The notes under the pieces are model-generated. The model did not search any database and was not told the DNA's origin. It saw nothing but the letters and a program-made list of their open reading frames with translations. A stretch of DNA of 11,251 nt from an uncultured Clostridia bacterium (GTDB lineage Bacteria; Bacillota; Clostridia; Oscillospirales; Oscillospiraceae): the NCBI GenBank assembly GCA_946405655.1, contig CAMJHX010000027.1, forward strand, positions 1 through 11,251. The letters are read 5' to 3'. Positions 6,156 to 11,251 of the stretch are shown here, in pieces. Every line of letters begins with the position of its first letter. The first letter of the stretch is position 1. A program made the translations under genes and the position numbers.

Positions 6156-7430
6156 TTACTTCGTATACGCCGCGGTCAGGCCGCCGAAGAGGTGACCGAC
6201 GACGCGGTGGATGTTGCCGAAGACGGTGGAGACCGCGTTGGTGATCGTGTAGGACGGGACGGTGTAGGTCGCGTTCGGCGTGACGACCTTGCCCCAGTGG
6301 AGCACCTCGCCGCAGTCGGCGCAGTATTCGGTGCTGATGAGCTCCACGCCGCAGGCGAGCTGCCTGGTCTCGCAGACGTTCTTCGTGTGCTCATGGCGGC
6401 AGACGTTGAGCGCCTTCAGCGCATCGAGCACGCAGCCGGCGATATAGGCATGACCCGCGTGATCCGGATGGACGCCGTAGAGGAAGCCCTTGATGTCCTT
6501 GACGATATCGACGAGGCTCGTGCCCTCGGAATAGAAGACCGAGGCGTCCGGCGCATCGACATAGTGGACGTTGGCAAACTCATCGGCGAGGGCGGCATAG
6601 TAGTCGTTGAGCGAGACGAGCGCGGCGTTCGCGATATCGAAGATCGCGGAGAAGTCCGTGCCGGGCAGGATGCGCAGAGACTGCACCGCCTTGTGGTAGC
6701 CGACGACGAGGATATCCGCATTCGGCGCGAGGGCGGAGACGTCCTTGAGCACCTCGCGGGCGTTGGTGCGGATCTCGACGATCTCGCTGTTGAAGGTGCG
6801 CACGAGATTGCCGAGCACGTCGGGGCTCTGCTGCAGATTGCCGAGGGCGTTCTTCAGATAGTCCGCGAGCGTGGAGGGATCGGAGAGCGAGAGCTCCTGG
6901 ATCTTGTCGAGATCGATGAGCCCCGTGGCATAGAGGGCGTTGACGAGCGCGGCGGTGAGATCGTTGATGCCGAGCTGCACCGTGATGAGATCCGCCTCGC
7001 GCACCCAGGCGACGACCTGCGGGCCGGACTTGCGCAGCTCCTCGGTGCGCTCGGGGTGGCGGTTGCCGTACCAGTCATTGGCGCGGGTATAGGGGTTTTC
7101 CACGCCCATGCCGTTTTCCAGCAGGATGCGGTAGTCGCACAGGCGGCTGCCGGAGGAGGCGGCGGGGTGCACGACGGCGCCGTTGTTCTGCTCGAGGACG
7201 CTCGCAATCAGATCCGTGAAGGAGCCCGTGACGCGCGTGCCGATGCTGAACTTGCTGTGGTTGTCCATGTTGGGATCGAGGCCGTAGCCCCAGGAGATGC
7301 TGTCGCCGAGGTAGCAGTAGTTCTCATACGGGAGAGAAGCGTAATCCTCCGCGTTCACGGCGAGGGCGGAGACGCCCAGCGCGGAGAACAGCAGCACGGC
7401 GCAGAGCACCAGGGATAGAATCTTCTTCAT
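6156..7430 (-). CDS. Secreted SGNH/GDSL-type hydrolase with Cys-rich tail
   Basis: This 424-residue exported protein belongs to the SGNH/GDSL esterase superfamily, whose members cleave ester or acetyl groups on lipids or polysaccharides. Residues 1-27 form a signal peptide (MKK, hydrophobic core, VNA cleavage). Block I is YLGDSISWG with nucleophile Ser44, block II ASSG around Gly94, block III LGIND with Gly154 and Asn156, and block V GVHPDHAGH with His321. The acidic residue usually three before the His is Tyr318 here. After about residue 343 there is a tail with four or five Cys and His residues (CRHEHT, C353, C360, C370-x2-C373), possibly a small metal-binding or disulfide fold, then about 40 residues to the end. 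The ATG at 7430 has GAGAGG at 7445-7440 and lies 18 nt after the CotH stop, so the two are one operon. The substrate is unknown. Confidence 0.88.
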   Translation of the reverse strand: MKKILSLVLCAVLLFSALGVSALAVNAEDYASLPYENYCYLGDSISWGYGLDPNMDNHSKFSIGTRVTGSFTDLIASVLEQNNGAVVHPAASSGSRLCDYRILLENGMGVENPYTRANDWYGNRHPERTEELRKSGPQVVAWVREADLITVQLGINDLTAALVNALYATGLIDLDKIQELSLSDPSTLADYLKNALGNLQQSPDVLGNLVRTFNSEIVEIRTNAREVLKDVSALAPNADILVVGYHKAVQSLRILPGTDFSAIFDIANAALVSLNDYYAALADEFANVHYVDAPDASVFYSEGTSLVDIVKDIKGFLYGVHPDHAGHAYIAGCVLDALKALNVCRHEHTKNVCETRQLACGVELISTEYCADCGEVLHWGKVVTPNATYTVPSYTITNAVSTVFGNIHRVVGHLFGGLTAAYTK

Positions 7431-7448
7431 CGTTTCTTACCTCTCAGG

Positions 7449-9896
7449 TTAGTTTCCGGCAGGCGCGAGGAAGCCCGCGGTCATGCCGGCGCCGGTGGTC
7501 ATGCCGATCTGACCGTTGTCGGCAACGAGCTGCACATCGATGAGATAGCCGAGCGTGATGAGCTTGAAGAGGCTCGTTCTCGCGGCGGTGGTCGTGGTCG
7601 TGAAGACGCCGTCGCGCAGCTGCCAGACGAGCGGCGTGCGCGACCAGCTGACGCCCCAGATGCTGGCGTTCAGATATTTGCCGGAGGCGTTGCGGATGGT
7701 CCAGCCGTCGCCGGAGCGGGCAAAGGTATAGTCGCCGACGTCCTCGCCGCCGAGCGTGAGGGTGAAGGTGCCGTCGCGCAGCTGGACTTCCTCCATGCGG
7801 ATGGGCTCCGCCGCGGGATCGGGCTCGATGACCGTCTCAACGGGCACGGTGACCTTGCCGCCGTGCACCTGCGTGATGACGGTGCTCTCATTGTTCACGA
7901 CGCAGCGGTAGGTCGCGTCCGTGACCTGCTCGGGGCTGAGCTTGAGCTTCGCGCCGGTCGCGCCGGGGACGTTGACCCAGACGCCGTTTTCAAGGATCTG
8001 CCACTGGAAGGTGTTCTTCGAGCCGCTCGAGGTGAGCTGCACCTCCAGCTGCACGGAGCCGTCCGCCAGCTGCTTCTGCACGATGGCGCCGGAGGGCGCC
8101 TCGGTCTTGAGATGGTCGGTGAGCCACATGACGCGCTTGGTGCAGAACTCCTTGACGTTGTTCACGTAATTGTCCCACGTGAGGGTGACGTCATAGTGCA
8201 GGGCGTATTTGCCCGTGCCGAGCAGGCTCATCGTGTTCGGCGCGATGAGATAATCGGCGCTCAGGCTGTGCGTGCCCCAGAGATCGTTGTTCATGAGGGC
8301 GGAGGCGCGGATCGCATCGCGCTGGCGGTCGACGTTCGCGGCGAGATCCTGGAACAGGTCGAGGTTCTCATTATACACGCGCGTGACCTCGCGCATGAAG
8401 CTCGCGTGCTTGCCGAGCTCCTGCAGGAGGCTCACCGGCTCATCGACAATGAGCGCGCCGATGCTGTCGTTGAACCAGCCCTCGGCGTTGAGCTGCGTGG
8501 GCTCGGTCTGCCAGACGAGGAACTTGTGGAGCGTGCGGCCGAAGGCGATGTCATAGTCCCAGGCGGGGCCGGCGATGAGCTTGTCCTCGGGATCGATCCC
8601 GTCGCGGCGCATGAGGATGTTGCCCGCATAGCAGTCATAGGTCTTGGAGACCTCGACCATGAGGAACATCTTTGCCCAGGATTCGAGATCGAAATAGTTC
8701 TGGTAGTTCTCGGTGTCGTAATCGGTGAGCGCGGCGAACGCCTCGTTCACATATGCCTGAATGTACTCCATGCCGATGCCCGCCTCGACGAGATCGTCGC
8801 CGATCTCCTCGATGTTGATGCGGTTGTGCTTGAGGAACATGTCATGCATGCCGTCGATCTTGAACTGATCGGTCTCCTCGGGGATGTGGTCGTTGTCGAT
8901 CATGAAGCCGCCGTCGCCCACGTTGAGATCCTTCTTCGGCGTCATGAGATAGTTGCCGAGATACTCGCCGTTCATCCAGAGATCGATGTAGCGGCTGCCG
9001 AGACCGATGCCGAGGTTATTGGCCAGATCCATGGCGATCTTGTTGCGGACGAGGGAGTTATCCAGATAGTTGGCGAGCAGGCAGTACTTGTTGCACTTCT
9101 TGACGCCGGGGATGTAGACGACCTTTTCCTTCTTTTCGTAGGAGTCGTTCTTATAGAGGGTGATGTTATAGGGCTTCTTGGAGAATTTCCACGTGGAGTT
9201 GCCGCGGCCCTTGATGGAGACATAGTTGTCGTTCCCGTCGAAGAGCACCTTGCCGTAGCACTTCGTCTCGTGCTCATCGTCGCTGTTCATGGCGTCGATC
9301 GTGCCGAGGCTCTCATCGAGCTCGAGGAACATGGGCTCGACACCCGCGGCGCCCTGCTCGGTCTTGATCGTGACGAGGGAGACCGCCTTGCCCTTGGTGA
9401 TCTGATAGACGGCGCGCTCGCCCGCGTCGGGGATCGGCGCCATGCCGCTCTGATAGACGGTGCCGTCCTTCTTGAGCGTGACGTCAGGATCGTCCCAGCT
9501 CAGACGCAGGGCGGACACGTCCGCCTTGCCGGGAAGATAGAGCGTGCCGACGCTCTTGAGGAGGTCGAGCTTCACATTGACCTTGCCGGTGAGCCCGGCG
9601 GCGGGGGTCGCCGCGACATAGAGGCGCTTGTTCCACACGGCGTCGAGCGAATCGCGCAGCGAGGGATCCGCCGGCGCGCTCTCTTCGACCGGTGCGGCCT
9701 CCTCAGCGGATGGCGCAGTCTCGGCAGGTTCCGCAGTCTCGGCGGCCTCGACAGCTTCGGCTTCGGTCTCGGAGACGGTCTCCTCGACCGGAAGGGTCTC
9801 TTCCGGCTGCGCCGGGTCATCCACGGCGAAGGTCATGCCCGAAAACAGCGTGACGAGCATGCACAGCAGCAAAACGATGGAAATTGGTTTCTTCAT
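7449..9896 (-). CDS. Secreted CotH-kinase-family protein with Ig-like tail
   Basis: This 815-residue exported protein has a CotH-type kinase-fold domain, a family whose spore-coat member phosphorylates coat proteins. Residues 1-24 are a signal peptide (cleavage after TFA). Residues 26-78 are an acidic Ala/Glu/Pro/Thr linker, and 85-180 a probable beta domain. The CotH domain spans about 190-600, with IKGRGNSTW (228-236), KKPYNITL (240-247), LLANYLDNSLVRNK (273-286), YIDLWMNGEYLGNY (303-316) and PAWDYDIAFG (444-453), whose Asp447 and Asp449 are likely metal ligands. An Ig-like segment follows at about 605-685 (FQWQ...YRCVV), then an unrecognised domain at 700-815. There is no LPXTG or membrane anchor. 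The start at 9896 has AAAGGAG 4 nt upstream. It is a paralogue of the gene upstream and shares an operon with the SGNH hydrolase. The protein substrate is unknown. Confidence 0.9.
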   Translation of the reverse strand: MKKPISIVLLLCMLVTLFSGMTFAVDDPAQPEETLPVEETVSETEAEAVEAAETAEPAETAPSAEEAAPVEESAPADPSLRDSLDAVWNKRLYVAATPAAGLTGKVNVKLDLLKSVGTLYLPGKADVSALRLSWDDPDVTLKKDGTVYQSGMAPIPDAGERAVYQITKGKAVSLVTIKTEQGAAGVEPMFLELDESLGTIDAMNSDDEHETKCYGKVLFDGNDNYVSIKGRGNSTWKFSKKPYNITLYKNDSYEKKEKVVYIPGVKKCNKYCLLANYLDNSLVRNKIAMDLANNLGIGLGSRYIDLWMNGEYLGNYLMTPKKDLNVGDGGFMIDNDHIPEETDQFKIDGMHDMFLKHNRINIEEIGDDLVEAGIGMEYIQAYVNEAFAALTDYDTENYQNYFDLESWAKMFLMVEVSKTYDCYAGNILMRRDGIDPEDKLIAGPAWDYDIAFGRTLHKFLVWQTEPTQLNAEGWFNDSIGALIVDEPVSLLQELGKHASFMREVTRVYNENLDLFQDLAANVDRQRDAIRASALMNNDLWGTHSLSADYLIAPNTMSLLGTGKYALHYDVTLTWDNYVNNVKEFCTKRVMWLTDHLKTEAPSGAIVQKQLADGSVQLEVQLTSSGSKNTFQWQILENGVWVNVPGATGAKLKLSPEQVTDATYRCVVNNESTVITQVHGGKVTVPVETVIEPDPAAEPIRMEEVQLRDGTFTLTLGGEDVGDYTFARSGDGWTIRNASGKYLNASIWGVSWSRTPLVWQLRDGVFTTTTTAARTSLFKLITLGYLIDVQLVADNGQIGMTTGAGMTAGFLAPAGN

Positions 9897-9915
9897 AAGG
9901 CTCCTTTCCCGTTGG

Positions 9916-9940
9916 TTCCCATTTCGTACATTCCCATTTC
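9916..9940. repeat. Direct repeat upstream of the CotH gene
   Basis: Two exact 10-bp copies of TTCCCATTTC (9916-9925 and 9931-9940) have a 15-bp period. On the minus strand they read GAAATGGGAA twice and lie about 20-45 nt before the CotH start. No clear sigma-A promoter is visible in this 60-bp stretch. The repeats could be a regulator site or chance. Confidence 0.35.
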
Positions 9941-9945
9941 ATCTC

Positions 9946-9990
9946 AAAAAGGCATAGCGCCGGTAAATCTGCATATGGATTTACCGGCGC
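9946..9990 (-). terminator. Rho-independent-type terminator between CotH paralogues
   Basis: A perfect 13-bp stem, GCGCCGGTAAATC (9957-9969) with GATTTACCGGCGC (9978-9990), encloses an 8-nt loop. In the minus direction it lies 14 nt after the stop of the upstream paralogue and is followed by TATGCC and five T. The T run is offset by six bases, so termination may be partial and allow read-through into the second CotH gene. Confidence 0.65.
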
Positions 9991-10004
9991 AATGTTGCAT
10001 GAAG

Positions 10005-11251
10005 TTATTCCGCGACCGGATGAAGGAAGGCCGCAGCTGCACCGGAGCCGGTCGTAACGGCAAGGCTGCCGCCGCTCACGGTGAGAGAGACATCGCGCTG
10101 ATAGCCGAGCGTGATGAGCCAGCCGAGCGCGGTGCGCGCAACGGCGGCGGTGGTGGTGAAGCCGCCGTTTTCATAGCGCCAGACAGCGGCGTCGTTCGAC
10201 CAGGTGATCGAGCTGCCGCTCACGGCGAGATACTTGCCCGCGGCGTTGCGGATCGTCCAGCCGCCGCTGACGGACTTGAAGGTATATTCGCCGATCTCCC
10301 TGCCATTGAGGGCAAGGGTGAGCTCGCCATTGGAGAGCGCGGTCTCCTCCATGCCGACGGTGACAGAGGCGGGAGCGAGCGCGGTCTCGGTCTCGGTGGT
10401 GACGCGGCCGCCGTGCTGCGTCGTGATGACGGCGCCGGCGTTTTTGACCACGCAGCGGTACTCCGCCGTCTCAGCCTCGGGCGCATAGCGGTCCGCCGTG
10501 GCGCCGGGGATGTCGGTCCAGGCGTCGCCCTCGAGCACCTGCCACTGGTAGGAGACGTTCTCATTGCCGGCGGTGAGCACGGCCTGCAGCACGACGCCGT
10601 TGGCATTGGTCTTCTTGACGATGGAGCCCTGCGGCGCCGCCGCCTGCCAGAGGTGGTCGCCCAGCCAGAGAACGCGCTTGGCGCAGAACTCGCGCAGGTT
10701 GTTCACATAGTTGTCCCATGTGAGGGTCACTTCGTAGTTGAGGGCATATTTGCCGGTGCCGAGCAGATTCATCGTGTTCGGCGCGATGACATATTCGGCG
10801 CTGAGGCTGTGCGTGCCCCAGAGGACGTTGTTCATCAGAGCGGAGTCGCGGATCGCATCGCGCTGGCGGTCGACGTTGGGCGCAATGTCCTCAAAGATTG
10901 CCTTGTTCTCGTTATAGACCTTCGCCACGGCGCGCATGAAGCTCGCGTGCTTGCCGAGCTCCTGCAGGAGGCTCACGGGCTTATCGACGGCGATGAGGCC
11001 GATGCTGTCGTTATACCAGCCCTCGGCGTTGAGCTGCACGTTCTCGGCGACGCCGACGAGGAACTTGTGCAGCGTGCGGCCGAACGCGACGTCATAGTCC
11101 CAGGCGGGGCCGGCGATGAGCTTGTCGTTTTCGGTCAGACCGTCGCGGTGCATCAGGAGGCTGCCCGCGAAGCAGTCATAGGTCTTGGAGACCTCGTACA
11201 TGAGGAACATCTTCGCCCAGGAATCGAGGTCGAAGTAGTTCTGATAGTTCT
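10005..11251 (-). CDS. Second CotH-kinase-family protein, N-terminus cut by window edge
   Basis: The 414 visible C-terminal residues of a paralogue of the downstream CotH protein begin at NYQNYFDLDSWAK at the right edge, and the frame is open there. The PAWDYDVAFG metal-site motif, the conserved DRQRDAIR segment and WGTHSLSAEY are present. An Ig-like stretch (YQWQ...YRCVV) and the same unrecognised C-terminal domain follow (YTFKSVSGGWTIRNAAGKYL, then ARTALGWLITLGYQRDV). Compared with the downstream copy, the catalytic part is clearly more similar than the tail, and the tail is five residues shorter overall. The ATG inside the frame at 11210 is not the true start, because the homologous sequence continues upstream. 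The gene is followed by a hairpin terminator. The N-terminal half, including the signal peptide, lies outside the window. Confidence 0.9.
   Translation of the reverse strand, partial: NYQNYFDLDSWAKMFLMYEVSKTYDCFAGSLLMHRDGLTENDKLIAGPAWDYDVAFGRTLHKFLVGVAENVQLNAEGWYNDSIGLIAVDKPVSLLQELGKHASFMRAVAKVYNENKAIFEDIAPNVDRQRDAIRDSALMNNVLWGTHSLSAEYVIAPNTMNLLGTGKYALNYEVTLTWDNYVNNLREFCAKRVLWLGDHLWQAAAPQGSIVKKTNANGVVLQAVLTAGNENVSYQWQVLEGDAWTDIPGATADRYAPEAETAEYRCVVKNAGAVITTQHGGRVTTETETALAPASVTVGMEETALSNGELTLALNGREIGEYTFKSVSGGWTIRNAAGKYLAVSGSSITWSNDAAVWRYENGGFTTTAAVARTALGWLITLGYQRDVSLTVSGGSLAVTTGSGAAAAFLHPVAE

Noticed and set aside
5714..6244. Small open frames in the convergent gap on both strands
   Set aside because: They are made from the inverted repeats, with the same GEGLAPP-like peptide appearing on both strands, so they are translated repeat sequence.
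6096..7418. Plus-strand open frame of 440 codons opposite the SGNH hydrolase
   Set aside because: Its composition is typical of an antisense shadow. The minus strand carries a signal peptide and the SGNH blocks.
7449..7560. Cell-wall sorting signal at the CotH C-terminus
   Set aside because: There is no LPXTG-like motif, hydrophobic stretch or basic tail. The protein ends within a soluble-looking domain.

Overview
The window is GC-rich bacterial DNA that looks like the chromosome of an anaerobic, low-motility-type gut Firmicute (class Clostridia, possibly Oscillospiraceae or a relative). That placement is an inference. It rests on Gram-positive style Shine-Dalgarno sites (AAAGGAG), secreted CotH-type proteins with Ig-like tails, a citrate synthase of the ~450-residue type with the GLGHAVYT motif, and short palindromic intergenic elements of a kind I associate with gut Clostridia. 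No phage, plasmid, CRISPR, tRNA or rRNA feature is visible.

Left part (1-4727, all minus strand). Reading in the direction of transcription, an EamA/DMT transporter (4727-3837) is followed 32 nt later by a fused family I CoA-transferase (3804-2248). Next come a palindromic mobile-type element that fills the gap (2024-2245), a small HD-domain phosphohydrolase (2008-1424), and a citrate synthase that runs off the left edge (1319-1). The citrate synthase has its own near-consensus sigma-A promoter, overlapped by an 11-bp-arm inverted repeat that looks like a repressor operator. The CoA-transferase and citrate synthase both act on central acyl-CoA metabolism. The HD protein is probably a nucleotide-monophosphate phosphatase and has no obvious link to them.

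Centre (4728-6155). A LysR-type regulator (4839-5717, plus) is divergent from the transporter. A dyad, TTTACG-N15-CGTAAA, lies over the putative divergent promoters, so the regulator probably controls the transporter/CoA-transferase pair. Its gene converges on the secreted-protein block across 438 bp without genes. That gap holds two complete palindromic elements and remnants of a third, all ending in (T/C)GTAGGG.

Right part (6156-11251, all minus strand). Two tandem paralogous secreted CotH-kinase-like proteins (the upstream one cut by the right edge, then 9896-7449) are followed 18 nt later by a secreted SGNH/GDSL hydrolase (7430-6156). Both CotH proteins carry the same tail: an Ig-like segment and then a ~110-residue domain that I do not recognise. 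A 13-bp-stem hairpin with a T run separates the two CotH genes, and the second CotH gene and the hydrolase form one operon. This looks like an extracellular modification cassette, a kinase-fold enzyme with an esterase or deacetylase-like partner. It is the best candidate for an undescribed system here. The long plus-strand open frames under these genes are antisense shadows caused by high GC.
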